Shown here piece by piece: positions 9,945-19,273 of a stretch of DNA of 64,000 bases (position 1 is its first letter; each line of letters begins with the position of its first letter). The stretch lies in contig JAEDFN010000001.1 in assembly GCA_016292775.1 (NCBI GenBank), forward strand, positions 31,399 to 95,398, in the 5' to 3' direction. Source of the DNA: Paludibacteraceae bacterium (GTDB taxonomy: Bacteria; Bacteroidota; Bacteroidia; Bacteroidales; Paludibacteraceae). A model generated the notes under the pieces. The model saw nothing but the letters and a program-made list of their open reading frames with translations. It did no database searches and was not told where the DNA came from. Position numbers and translations under genes: made by a program.

Positions 9945-12752
9945 ATGAGAAAATTACTAATTTTATTAATTCTATTAATATCACTATCAAAATACACATA
10001 TTCTTCTATACCAGCAGGTTACTACCATGAAATAGACAGTTTATGTGGAGAACAATTATTATTAAAGTTATCTGAAATTTGCTCTAAAGCCCAATATCTA
10101 AATTATGGTTCCGGCTTTGGAAGTACATGGTATGGATTCTTCTATACAGATAGGAATCAAGATAGTACATTAATAGACATGTATTCGAACGAAATTAGAT
10201 ATTTTTCTGATTATAATGCAATCAATGGTGTGCATATAGAACATTCTTTTCCTAAAAGTTGGTGGGGAGGTTATGAAAACTATACCTTTAAAGATTTACA
10301 TCATATTTTTCCGGCGGATGCCATCACCAATATCTATAAAAACAATCTCCCTTTAGGAATTGTTGACAACGTAATTTATGATAATGGTAAATCAAAAATC
10401 GGCACTTCCACACTTTATGAAGGAAACTGCTTTGAACCAAGTGATGAATATAAAGGAGATTTTGCCCGCGCTTATTTTTATGTAGCTACAATTTATCACA
10501 ATTTATATCATCAATGGAACTCTCCAATGCTGGATAACAACAGTTATCCAATGTGGAAATCTTGGGCATTAAACTTATTACTTTCTTGGCATTACTCCGA
10601 CCCAATCAGTGATAAAGAACTAAAACGTCAAGAAGCTGTATACAATATCCAACACAATAGAAATCCTTTTATTGACTACCCGGAACTAATAGATTTTATC
10701 TGGGGAAATAATTCAAATAATCCATATAGATTAATAAACGACACATTACCTTATATTGCTTCTCCTACAATTTGGGATGTAATTGATTTGGGCACAAACT
10801 ATATTAATACTATAGTTTCTGACACTATCTCTTTGAAATGGAACAACTTAAATCAAAATATCTCTCTAAAAATAAAAAACGACACATCAAACATATCTAT
10901 ATCTTCAAATATTATTTCAACAAAAAATCAATCACATAGCAACGTCATAATCTCTATATCTTCAAATATCTCAAAATTAATTAATGATACACTATTAATA
11001 TATTCAAATGAAATAGATACTTTATACATTCCAATATCAGCCAATTTTATTGACTGCTTTATTATCACATGCTCTGAAATCAACACACCTCGAAGTTTTA
11101 CTACTTCATGGATAAAAAAACCAAATTCACAACCATATACAATAAAATTATATAATGGCTATAAAAACGCATCATCAAATTTATTTTTCAGCAGTTATAT
11201 AGAAGGAAGTGGATATAATAAAGCAATCACTATTTTTAATGGCACAGGGCGTACTATTAACTTAAGAGATTATTCTCTCAAAAAGCAAAATAATGGATTA
11301 GGAGATATGAAAAACACATTCCATCTTTCCGGAATTTTAAATAATAACGAATATTATACTATTTGTAATAGTAAAGCCTCTGATTCTCTGCTGAATAAAT
11401 CAAACTTAATTATTGACTATCTATCAGAAAATAACATTACAAATTTCAATGGGAATGATGCAATAGGCCTATATTACCACGATATACTTTTGGATATTAT
11501 TGGCCCTATTAACGACCAAACGATGTGGGGTGAAAACATTACATTAATAAGAAGAAATAATATTAACGCTCCCAATATTACTTATAATGCCAACGAATGG
11601 AATGTTTTTCCTCAAGATTATATCAATATAGAAAATCACAATATATCAAATAATACAGAGCAATTGATTTCAACTATAATTGATAGTAACAATAGTTATA
11701 CATTCAATAATTTACTACCTAACCATACATATACAGTTGAAGTAACAGACAATAACAATCTCTCTTCAGACAATGCTTACACTGTTTACACTCCGGAGAT
11801 TGAGATAGTCGATGCTTTTCCCGCTTCAAATATTAGCAATAATTCATTCTCTGCCAATTGGGAAAAATCAATATTTATTGATAAATATAAAATAGATTTG
11901 CTACAAATTGAAGGAGATGGAATAACTAAAGTAATTGAAAATTTTGACACAATAAATTCTAATGGGAAACCACTTCCTGATAATTGGACGGGTAATGCAT
12001 CCGGCAATTATACATCGACTTCTTCTTCAGGAAATAGTCCCAACGCTATTGCGTTAAAAAATAACTTGGAATACATTCAAACTCCAATTTATAATAATAA
12101 GATTAATAATTTTCAATTTACATATAAATACCCTAGTAGTGCAACCGGATCATATTTCTTAGTTTTATCATTAGATGAAACAAATACATTACATACTATC
12201 GACTCTATTGCCTATTCTAACACACAAAAACAAACTATAAAATATTCCAATTTAGATAACACTTATTCTATTAAAATAGAATACCATAAAAACAAAGGAA
12301 ATTTATCTATTGATGATATAGAATTTGAATATGGAAATAACGATACAATCTATATTGATTCAATTATTTCAGCACAAAATATTGCAACATTCTATTCATT
12401 ACAAGATAGTACTTCATACTATTATCAAGTAAAAGGAATAATAAATACAAATCATGGTACTTACATATCACAACCATCTAATATTATAGAAGTTACAACT
12501 TTGGGTAACACACAAACATTTGTTTGTAATTTAAATAAAGATGATATAATAATATACTCATCAGAAAATAACATCTTGATTGAAAATATACCATTACAAT
12601 CCACAATAAAAGTATATGATGTAAATGGAAGAATGATACACACAAATATTAATAACACTAGCAGATATAAAATCCAAATTCCTACTAATCATATATTTTT
12701 CATTCAAATAATAACATCACATAGTAACAAGACATTTAAAATATTATTATAA
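9945..12752 (+). CDS. Large secreted endonuclease I with lamin-tail and FN3-like domains, T9SS cargo
   Basis: A 935-residue multidomain exported nuclease. Signal peptide at residues 1-20. The endonuclease I domain (about 22-265) has the catalytic segment HIEHSFPKSWWGG (His100) and HHIFPADAITNIYKNNLPLG. A region of beta strands follows, then a lamin-tail-like domain (about 415-560: KAITIFNGTGRTINLRDYSL, YYTICNS, NGNDAIGLYYHDILLDIIG). Fibronectin type III-like segments follow (about 610-830), and a C-terminal T9SS tail (IKVYDVNGRMIHT, near 890-935). Endonuclease I plus lamin-tail plus Por tail is a known arrangement in Bacteroidota. The sequence is very Asn/Ile/Ser rich, as expected from the low GC. 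It starts 5 nt after its shorter paralogue and stops 1 nt before nspC. Confidence 0.87.
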   Translation: MRKLLILLILLISLSKYTYSSIPAGYYHEIDSLCGEQLLLKLSEICSKAQYLNYGSGFGSTWYGFFYTDRNQDSTLIDMYSNEIRYFSDYNAINGVHIEHSFPKSWWGGYENYTFKDLHHIFPADAITNIYKNNLPLGIVDNVIYDNGKSKIGTSTLYEGNCFEPSDEYKGDFARAYFYVATIYHNLYHQWNSPMLDNNSYPMWKSWALNLLLSWHYSDPISDKELKRQEAVYNIQHNRNPFIDYPELIDFIWGNNSNNPYRLINDTLPYIASPTIWDVIDLGTNYINTIVSDTISLKWNNLNQNISLKIKNDTSNISISSNIISTKNQSHSNVIISISSNISKLINDTLLIYSNEIDTLYIPISANFIDCFIITCSEINTPRSFTTSWIKKPNSQPYTIKLYNGYKNASSNLFFSSYIEGSGYNKAITIFNGTGRTINLRDYSLKKQNNGLGDMKNTFHLSGILNNNEYYTICNSKASDSLLNKSNLIIDYLSENNITNFNGNDAIGLYYHDILLDIIGPINDQTMWGENITLIRRNNINAPNITYNANEWNVFPQDYINIENHNISNNTEQLISTIIDSNNSYTFNNLLPNHTYTVEVTDNNNLSSDNAYTVYTPEIEIVDAFPASNISNNSFSANWEKSIFIDKYKIDLLQIEGDGITKVIENFDTINSNGKPLPDNWTGNASGNYTSTSSSGNSPNAIALKNNLEYIQTPIYNNKINNFQFTYKYPSSATGSYFLVLSLDETNTLHTIDSIAYSNTQKQTIKYSNLDNTYSIKIEYHKNKGNLSIDDIEFEYGNNDTIYIDSIISAQNIATFYSLQDSTSYYYQVKGIINTNHGTYISQPSNIIEVTTLGNTQTFVCNLNKDDIIIYSSENNILIENIPLQSTIKVYDVNGRMIHTNINNTSRYKIQIPTNHIFFIQIITSHSNKTFKILL

Positions 12753-12753
12753 T

Positions 12754-13923
12754 ATGAATTCATTTGATTCCTTCGATTATAACACAACATTAATACCTTC
12801 TCCGTGCTACGTAGTTGAAGAAAGTTTATTAAGAAAAAATTTATCATTAATTCAGCGAATATCAAGATTATCTGGTGCTGAGATAATAATGGCATTTAAA
12901 GCGTTTTCGATGTGGAAACTCTTTGACATTACACGAGAATATATACCATATTCAACAGCAAGTTCTTTATTCGAAGCCAAATTAGCATACTATGAATTAC
13001 AAACAAAAGCTCATACATTTGCACCGGTATATAAAGAGTCGGAAATAGAAGAGATTTTAAATTATAGTTCTCATATTACTTTCAATTCATTAAACCAATA
13101 CAACAAATATAAAGAATTAGCTATTTCTAAAGGAGTATTATGCGGATTACGTATTAATCCGGAGTATTCTGACGTTCCTACAGAAATATATAATCCATGT
13201 GCCCCCGGCTCAAGATTTGGTATCATCTCAACAGATTTACCCGAAAAATTACCGGAAGGAATTACAGGTTTACATTTCCATACATTATGTGAATCTAATT
13301 CCTATAATTTAGAAAACACCCTAAAAATAGTAGAAGAAAAATTTAAGAAACAATTAGATCAGATATCTTGGTTAAATATGGGTGGTGGTCACTTAATGAC
13401 AAAAGAAGGATATAATACCGACCATCTGATAAGTGTATTACAAAGTTTTAAACAAAGGCATCCAAATATTCATATTATTTTGGAGCCTGGATCGGCACAT
13501 ACATGGCGAACAGGGGTATTAGTAACTACTATCCAAGATATTGTATGCAACCATGGTATAAAAACAGCTATTATCGATGCATCCTTTGCTTGTCATATGC
13601 CCGATTGCTTGGAAATGCCTTACCAACCTTACATAATTGGGGCAAAAAACGAAATAGAAGAGAACGAAAAAAGCAACTATTTCGCATATAGAATAGGTGG
13701 AAACAGTTGCTTAAGCGGAGATTTTGTAGGTACATGGTATTTCAAAAGAGAATTACAACCCAATGATAGAATTGTTTTTGAAGACATGAACCATTATACC
13801 AATGTAAAAACGAATATGTTTAATGGTATAACACACCCAAGCATAGCATTAAGGACATTATCCGGAGAAATAAAAATATTAAAAGAATATTTTTATGAAG
13901 ACTATAGAGACAGAATGTGCTAA
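12754..13923 (+). CDS. nspC: Carboxynorspermidine/carboxyspermidine decarboxylase
   Basis: PLP-dependent alanine-racemase-fold decarboxylase that makes norspermidine or spermidine from the carboxy intermediates in the alternative polyamine pathway. The 389 residues show the PLP lysine in EIIMAFKAFSMW, STASSLFEA, the glycine-rich WLNMGGGHLMTKEGYN, EPGSA, and the active-site segment HMPDCLEMPY. Length fits NspC (about 380). The partner carboxynorspermidine dehydrogenase is not in the window. It starts 1 nt after the large nuclease stop, so it probably depends on the nuclease promoter at 8846, a surprising functional mix. It converges on ftsE with a palindrome over both stops. Confidence 0.93.
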   Translation: MNSFDSFDYNTTLIPSPCYVVEESLLRKNLSLIQRISRLSGAEIIMAFKAFSMWKLFDITREYIPYSTASSLFEAKLAYYELQTKAHTFAPVYKESEIEEILNYSSHITFNSLNQYNKYKELAISKGVLCGLRINPEYSDVPTEIYNPCAPGSRFGIISTDLPEKLPEGITGLHFHTLCESNSYNLENTLKIVEEKFKKQLDQISWLNMGGGHLMTKEGYNTDHLISVLQSFKQRHPNIHIILEPGSAHTWRTGVLVTTIQDIVCNHGIKTAIIDASFACHMPDCLEMPYQPYIIGAKNEIEENEKSNYFAYRIGGNSCLSGDFVGTWYFKRELQPNDRIVFEDMNHYTNVKTNMFNGITHPSIALRTLSGEIKILKEYFYEDYRDRMC

Positions 13924-13940
13924 GATAAATTATCTTAGCA
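13918..13940. terminator. Palindrome overlapping the stops of convergent nspC and ftsE
   Basis: TGCTAAGATAA and its exact reverse complement TTATCTTAGCA are separated by one base (13918-13928 and 13930-13940). The nspC TAA (13921-13923) and the ftsE stop (13930-13932) both lie inside the palindrome. There is no U-run. The geometry is like the mfd/lolA junction. Confidence 0.55.
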
Positions 13941-14595
13941 ATAACTGTCCATTTTCACATATATATTTTACTCCGGGATAAGAATCAACAAATTGCATAT
14001 TATGAGTAGCCATTATTACAGCAGTACCACTTGTAGAAATAGCTTGCAATAAATCCATTAATTCCGCACCGGTTATAGGGTCTAAATTTCCGGTAGGCTC
14101 ATCGGCAATAATCAATTCAGGAGAATTCAATAATGCTCTGGCAATAACAACCCTTTGCTGTTCTCCGCCGGATAATTGGTGAGGCCATTTATATCCTTTT
14201 TTTGCCATGCCAACAGTTGACAATACAAAATCAATTTGTTCTTCTATTTGCCTTTTATTTTTCCATCCGGTAGCTTTCAAAACAAAAGCCAAATTATCAT
14301 GTACACTTCTATCACTTAACAGCTGAAAATCTTGAAAAACAATACCTATCTTTCTTCTCAAATACGGAATATCTTTTCTTTTTAAATGCAATAAATCATA
14401 ATCAAAAATTCGAGCTTCTCCTACTTTAATAGGTATTTCTGCATACATAGTTTTAAGAAGAGAACTCTTTCCGGAGCCAACCTTTCCACATAAGAATACA
14501 AATTGATTTTGCTCTACAGAAAAATTGACATCTTTCAGAACTGTTATCTCTTCTTGACAAATATCAACTCCTTTATAATCTAATATTACAGCCAT
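13930..14595 (-). CDS. ftsE: FtsE-like cell division ABC transporter ATP-binding protein
   Basis: ABC-type ATPase which, with the membrane protein FtsX, controls peptidoglycan hydrolases at the septum. The 221 residues hold Walker A GKVGSGKSS, Q-loop FQDFQLL, ABC signature LSGGEQQR, Walker B LIIADEPTGNLD and switch His ATHN. The short length and DYDLL...IPYLRRKIGIVFQDFQLL segment fit FtsE better than LolD. No ftsX gene is adjacent, so the partner must be elsewhere. It is the last gene of a leftward run (acyltransferase, hexosaminidase, cyclophilin, ftsE), 4 nt after the cyclophilin stop. LolD or another MacB-type ATPase is the main alternative. Confidence 0.85.
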   Translation of the reverse strand: MAVILDYKGVDICQEEITVLKDVNFSVEQNQFVFLCGKVGSGKSSLLKTMYAEIPIKVGEARIFDYDLLHLKRKDIPYLRRKIGIVFQDFQLLSDRSVHDNLAFVLKATGWKNKRQIEEQIDFVLSTVGMAKKGYKWPHQLSGGEQQRVVIARALLNSPELIIADEPTGNLDPITGAELMDLLQAISTSGTAVIMATHNMQFVDSYPGVKYICENGQLLLR

Positions 14596-14599
14596 AAAA

Positions 14600-15292
14600 T
14601 TAACGTTTTACTATTTTCATCTTAATAATTTTTACCTCTTCAAGAGGTTGATCTCGCTCATCGGTTGGTAAATTAGATATTTTTTCCAATACATCGAATC
14701 CTTCTATTAATTCACCAAAAACAGTATACTGTCCATCAAGATGAGGAGTACCACCTAAAGTTTTATACATTAAACGTTGCTCGTCAGTATATTTAAATCT
14801 TGTATTCAGATTAAGAATTTGAGTTAATCTAAACTCAATTTCATCCAATTCTTCATCAGAAAAAGTTTTACCTTCTACTATATAAAATTGACATGCACTC
14901 GATTCTCTATCAGGATTTACTTGATCCGGTCTTCGAGCAGCGGCAATTGCTCCTTTTTTATGATAATATTTTGGAAAAACAATCTCTGATTTAATAGTAT
15001 ACCCTAAATCACCACTTCCTAAACGAAGTTGTGGATCACCAATTTTTGAATATGGATCTCCACATTGAATCATAAAATCTTTTATTACTCTGTGAAATAA
15101 TACTCCTTCATAGAAACCATTCTCCACTAACTTAATAAAGTTTTCTTTGTGCAAAAGCACATCATCATATAAAGCGATTTTCATACTTCCATGGGTAGTC
15201 TCTATCTTCACAAAAGTGAGTTTTGTAGAATCATTGGCAAAAACAAAACTACTCACAATAATAAAGAAAAAAGTAAAAATCAATTTTTTCAT
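14600..15292 (-). CDS. Exported cyclophilin-type peptidyl-prolyl cis-trans isomerase
   Basis: Predicted to speed proline isomerisation during folding of envelope proteins. The frame can start at 15301 (MYYMKK), but the ATG at 15292 begins a normal signal peptide (MKKLIFTFFFIIVSSFVFA) and is preferred. The cyclophilin core shows HRVIKDFMIQCGDP (catalytic Arg and Phe) and CQFYIVEG. A helical insertion (about residues 150-190) precedes YTVFGELIEGFDVLEKI, an arrangement usual in Bacteroidota cyclophilins. The start lies 23 nt after the hexosaminidase stop and the gene ends 4 nt before ftsE, so it is operonic. Confidence 0.92.
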   Translation of the reverse strand: MKKLIFTFFFIIVSSFVFANDSTKLTFVKIETTHGSMKIALYDDVLLHKENFIKLVENGFYEGVLFHRVIKDFMIQCGDPYSKIGDPQLRLGSGDLGYTIKSEIVFPKYYHKKGAIAAARRPDQVNPDRESSACQFYIVEGKTFSDEELDEIEFRLTQILNLNTRFKYTDEQRLMYKTLGGTPHLDGQYTVFGELIEGFDVLEKISNLPTDERDQPLEEVKIIKMKIVKR

Positions 15293-15315
15293 ATAATACA
15301 CTATTAATAAATTAA

Positions 15316-17565
15316 TTATCTATAGAATTTAGTAGAAGGAACAATATTAAAATGTTCCTGAGATATATTCTTATAAAACAACGTCGGTTTTCTCCAAATA
15401 GCCGGAAATCCGTCATTAATACAATTATTATAAACTAATTTTATTGGATATAGACCTTCTTTTAAATTCATTACAGCCAATTTGGTCAATCCTCTTTTTA
15501 TTACTGAAGTATTATCAATAATCTTTACTCCATTAATCCAAACTTGCTCTAAATCAGAGGTAAATATATAACGTGAGGGCGAATTAATCATAATATACCC
15601 TTGATACACATCTACCCAAGGAGAGGAATAATTATCTTCAATTTTTATATACATTGAATCAACCAATTCAGGATAATCTGATTTCATTGTATCCAAAATA
15701 CACATATCTTGTATACTTCCCCTATATCTTGACTTATACAACCCTTGTGCATTATTGGTAAATTGTCTTGAATTGTGTTTTATTTTTTTATATTGAACTG
15801 TTATCGGATTAGAAAAAATGCCATTTGGTGATAAAGAAACAGCCTCTAAAACAGAAGAATTACTAATATTAAAAGGAGTATCATATTTAACAAAAGCACT
15901 ATCTTGTACATTATCGGATAATAATCTATAATAAATAGGCCAATCAAGCTCGTTATATAACAACACAGTCTCAACACTATCAAATTCAATATATTGTGCT
16001 ATCGGACCGAATGGTTTAGGTATATGAGCATTTACATTACCATAATAAAAACGAAGGTAGGCACTATCTACTCTTTGTACAAAATAGTTCCAATCTTTTT
16101 GAGCTATAGACCAAGCATTTTCCGCTAATGCCAATAGTCGAGGATACATCATTCTTTCTCTATCAGCATTAGAATATAAGTATTCAGCCCATACATTTGC
16201 TTGAATTCCAAAAATATTATTTATTTGTTTATTTTGCAAATTTGAAGGAATTACCTCCCATTCATATACCTCTTTCAAAGAAGTGAAACCTGTTTGCGCT
16301 GATTTTTCCCATTTTTTATCTGTCTGATAATGATCAAAATAACAGATACTCCATGGCGTAAGGATAGATTTATATGAAGAAATAATATGCGAAATATTAC
16401 TACCATCTCTCCAAATCATTATTGTAGCATCATTAGAAATATTACCCTCTATTGCATCATCCCAACAAATTAATTTCCTACCTAATTGATGAACTATATT
16501 ATTCACTTTTTCAAGGAAATAGCCATACAACTCTCTTTCAGAAGAAAAATTATTTATTTTCATAATATTTTGACACTTACTACAATTATGCCAAATAGTA
16601 GTAGGACATTCATCACCGCCTATATGAATATATTCTGAAGGGAATATTTCCGTCACCTCCTCAAGAACATTTTGAATAAAAGAAAAAATAGAATCATTAC
16701 CAACACATAATAAATTTTCATCTACTCCCCACAAATTTCTTACTTTATAAGAATCTCCCTTACAACCGAGAAAAGGATAAGAGGCTAAAGCAGCCATTAC
16801 ATGCCCCGGCATTTCTATTTCCGGTAATATCTTGACACAGCGATTTTCAGCATATTTCACCAAATCTTTTAGTTCCTCTTGGGTATAATATCCTGAATGC
16901 ACTGATCCATTACTCTCTTTTCTAACCGCACCCACCTCAGTTAACTTTGGATATTTGCGAATCTCTATAGTCCATAATTGATCATCTGTAAGATGTAAAT
17001 GAAGTACATTCAACTTATATTTAGACATCCAATCAATTTGTTTTTTTATAGAATCTATAGGTAAAAAATGTCGACAAGGATCGCATAATACGCCACGATA
17101 TTGAAAACGAGGTTCATCTTCAATCACTGCACAGGGCACACTCCACACTCTATCAATTTGTTTTGAAGATTCGATTTCCGGCGGTAATAATTGTAGTAAA
17201 GATTGTAACCCATAAAAAACACCCTCTTTTGAGCCTCCATAGATATCAATCGAAAATGGAGAAATATTTAAATAATACCCCTCTTTATTTTTTATTGTTT
17301 TATCTATTCTCAAAACAATTGAATTTCTTCCTCGTTTTAAAATAGGGAATTTATATCCGGTACTTCTGCGCAAAGTATTAGCTACAACATCGGCTACTGC
17401 ATATAACTCTTTATCTTTCACCACAATAGAAGTACTTTCATCAAGATAAAATCGTACATACGGATTTACATCATACTCCATTGGGTGAGGAACAATATTT
17501 ACAGCACTTACTATAAGCACTATAAAAGACATACATAAAGAAATTACATACCTCTTAATATTCAT
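15316..17565 (-). CDS. GH20 beta-N-acetylhexosaminidase, exported
   Basis: Glycoside hydrolase family 20 enzyme that removes terminal GlcNAc or GalNAc from chitooligosaccharides, glycoproteins or peptidoglycan fragments by substrate-assisted catalysis. The 749 residues begin with a signal peptide (to about 22), then a GH20b-type N-terminal domain (about 25-150). The TIM barrel contains FQYRGVLCDPCRHF, LNVLHLHLTDDQ, the catalytic Asp-Glu pair in HIGGDECP (near 315) and WAEYLY. The C-terminal region (about 600-749) is beta-rich (VDVYQGYIMINSPSRYIF, VWINGVKIID) and resembles a PA14-like carbohydrate-binding module. It starts 4 nt after the acyltransferase stop. Substrate cannot be told from sequence. 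Confidence 0.93.
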   Translation of the reverse strand: MNIKRYVISLCMSFIVLIVSAVNIVPHPMEYDVNPYVRFYLDESTSIVVKDKELYAVADVVANTLRRSTGYKFPILKRGRNSIVLRIDKTIKNKEGYYLNISPFSIDIYGGSKEGVFYGLQSLLQLLPPEIESSKQIDRVWSVPCAVIEDEPRFQYRGVLCDPCRHFLPIDSIKKQIDWMSKYKLNVLHLHLTDDQLWTIEIRKYPKLTEVGAVRKESNGSVHSGYYTQEELKDLVKYAENRCVKILPEIEMPGHVMAALASYPFLGCKGDSYKVRNLWGVDENLLCVGNDSIFSFIQNVLEEVTEIFPSEYIHIGGDECPTTIWHNCSKCQNIMKINNFSSERELYGYFLEKVNNIVHQLGRKLICWDDAIEGNISNDATIMIWRDGSNISHIISSYKSILTPWSICYFDHYQTDKKWEKSAQTGFTSLKEVYEWEVIPSNLQNKQINNIFGIQANVWAEYLYSNADRERMMYPRLLALAENAWSIAQKDWNYFVQRVDSAYLRFYYGNVNAHIPKPFGPIAQYIEFDSVETVLLYNELDWPIYYRLLSDNVQDSAFVKYDTPFNISNSSVLEAVSLSPNGIFSNPITVQYKKIKHNSRQFTNNAQGLYKSRYRGSIQDMCILDTMKSDYPELVDSMYIKIEDNYSSPWVDVYQGYIMINSPSRYIFTSDLEQVWINGVKIIDNTSVIKRGLTKLAVMNLKEGLYPIKLVYNNCINDGFPAIWRKPTLFYKNISQEHFNIVPSTKFYR

Positions 17566-17569
17566 TTCA

Positions 17570-18868
17570 TCATTTCAGATTATCATTAATACTTTTCACC
17601 AATGTTTTGATACTCTTATTTGTCTTAAGTTTAATATCAGAAATTACAATTCTTAATAAACGAACATATTTATGAGAAAAAGAAAAAGATGGAATAGACA
17701 ATAATAAAATTAATATTGCAATATACCATTTAGTAACACTGAATAATATTGGCACCAAGATTATTAATATTATAGGAGTCAATAATATAGACAACACATA
17801 TCTGATAGAATTATTAAAAGCTTTATCTTCTATTTTATATATAATAAATTGAGAAATCAATGTAATAGGGGAAGAAATTATTACCGAGAAAACGAAATAA
17901 GGGATAAAGAAAAATAATAATAAAATACAAGAAATAATATTCAATGTTGATGCCGGACAAATCAAAGATTCATCTGCAATATTTAATTTTCTACGAAGAA
18001 AAGAAAACTCTTTACCCAATTTTAATAGATGTTCTGCTTTATAAGTACTATTTTTCTCTAAAGCATAAAAATCTTCGATAAATTTACGATTAGCACGCAT
18101 TTCATTATAAGGATTTCCGGATAAATTCCAAGCATCCAAATAATATGAATTACGTATATACGACAAATCAATTAAGGCGTCGTAATTTTCATCATCTTTT
18201 ACAAAATGAATTAATTCGGAGATTTTTGGAGCAAGCAATTCTTTTAGCTCTACTAATAATTTTGGATAAGGATCTTCTTTATGATTATTTACAAAGTCTG
18301 TTACATTTATAGGAGTACCTATATTTATTGATAAAGTAGAAGAATATTTTACATAACTTCCATACTCTATACCGATAGGCACAATGTAAAGTGGCATTTT
18401 TCCATTTAGTTTACTTTCTGCCTCAATAGCAATACGAAAAATACCTTTTACAATAGGAAGCATACTATGCTTCATTCTATGAGTACCCTCACAAAAAATA
18501 CAAAAAGGCACTTTATGCTCTAATACAACAGCAGCTTCTTCAATAATTTCTTCATTTTTCTTCATGTTTTCACGCCCATCTCGTAATCTCATTATAGGCA
18601 TAATTTTGAAGAAATTAAATAGTTTTGCCAAAGTAGGATTTTTAAACATATCAGCTCTTGCTACAAAAACTGTAGGTTTATGCGAGATAATAAGAACTGA
18701 TAATGCATCCATTAAGGCATTTGTATGGTTTGGAGCAAATATAACAGCTCCATCAGTAGGAATATTTTCTTTTCCTACAATACTTATTTCGCTATATGCA
18801 CTTGAAATAGTGTTGTTCATATAGCGTAATAAAATATTATAAAATTTGTTATTTTCGTAGATATGCAT
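17570..18868 (-). CDS. PlsC-like lysophospholipid acyltransferase
   Basis: Predicted 1-acyl-glycerol-3-phosphate acyltransferase-type enzyme of membrane lipid synthesis. The 432 residues show the acyltransferase block: APNHTNALMDAL (His followed by Asp after five residues, as I recall from Bacteroidota members, instead of HX4D), RADMFKNPTLAKLFNFFKIMPI, FCEGTHR and VPIGIEYG. A long C-terminal part (about 225-432) has two hydrophobic hairpins, so the enzyme is membrane-bound and longer than classical PlsC. The first ATG is kept because the segment before KENIPTDG matches family N-termini. It heads the leftward run with GH20, cyclophilin and ftsE. No perfect -7 box was seen in the 70 bp upstream. 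Confidence 0.88.
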   Translation of the reverse strand: MHIYENNKFYNILLRYMNNTISSAYSEISIVGKENIPTDGAVIFAPNHTNALMDALSVLIISHKPTVFVARADMFKNPTLAKLFNFFKIMPIMRLRDGRENMKKNEEIIEEAAVVLEHKVPFCIFCEGTHRMKHSMLPIVKGIFRIAIEAESKLNGKMPLYIVPIGIEYGSYVKYSSTLSINIGTPINVTDFVNNHKEDPYPKLLVELKELLAPKISELIHFVKDDENYDALIDLSYIRNSYYLDAWNLSGNPYNEMRANRKFIEDFYALEKNSTYKAEHLLKLGKEFSFLRRKLNIADESLICPASTLNIISCILLLFFFIPYFVFSVIISSPITLISQFIIYKIEDKAFNNSIRYVLSILLTPIILIILVPILFSVTKWYIAILILLLSIPSFSFSHKYVRLLRIVISDIKLKTNKSIKTLVKSINDNLK

Positions 18869-18880
18869 AAAAACACAAAT

Positions 18881-18914
18881 AGGAGTAATAGTTATCTATG
18901 TAACTAATACTCCT
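18881..18914 (-). terminator. Terminator-like hairpin downstream of rpoZ
   Basis: A 14-nt inverted repeat with one mismatch (18881-18894 and 18901-18914, 6-nt loop) between the rpoZ stop and the acyltransferase start. On the minus strand it is followed by ATTTGTGTTTTT, a weak U-rich tail, so termination may be partial and allow read-through. Confidence 0.5.
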
Positions 18915-18939
18915 TAATTTCTATAATATTAGAAAAAAA

Positions 18940-19266
18940 TCAATCTCTATCTTTAATAGGATTTTTCCAATAGATTTCCCCATTTTCGAATTCATGAATT
19001 GCTCTTAACGTTGGTTTAGGAAGCTGTTCATAATATCTGGAAATCTCTATTTGCTCACGATTTTCAAATACCTCTTCCAAATTATCATTAGAGGATGAAA
19101 AATCAGCAAGTTTTTTATCAAGTTCATGTTTCACTTCAACACTAATCTGATTAGCACGTTTTGCAATTATACGCACTGTTTCATATACATTACCTACCGG
19201 CTCACAAAGAGCGTTCATATCACGTGTAATAGTATTAGTTGGAACGATATTTTTTTTAGAACCCAT
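18940..19266 (-). CDS. rpoZ: RNA polymerase omega subunit, Bacteroidota type
   Basis: The 108-residue protein matches the divergent Bacteroidota omega/Rpb6-like family. It has a Thr-rich start (NTITRDMNALCEP), GNVYETVRIIAKRANQIS (the omega helix that clamps the beta-prime C-terminus), NDNLEEVFENREQIEISR and a tail with PKPTLRAIHEFENGEIYW. It begins 7 nt after the bamD stop. The bamD-rpoZ order is conserved in the order, and both are probably transcribed from the box at 20090. It would go unrecognised if compared only with proteobacterial RpoZ. Confidence 0.9.
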   Translation of the reverse strand: MGSKKNIVPTNTITRDMNALCEPVGNVYETVRIIAKRANQISVEVKHELDKKLADFSSSNDNLEEVFENREQIEISRYYEQLPKPTLRAIHEFENGEIYWKNPIKDRD

Positions 19267-19273
19267 AATATAA

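Noticed and set aside
8899..12752. One endonuclease copy as a decayed pseudogene
   Set aside because: Both frames are intact, keep the catalytic His region and have complete signal and C-terminal sorting regions.
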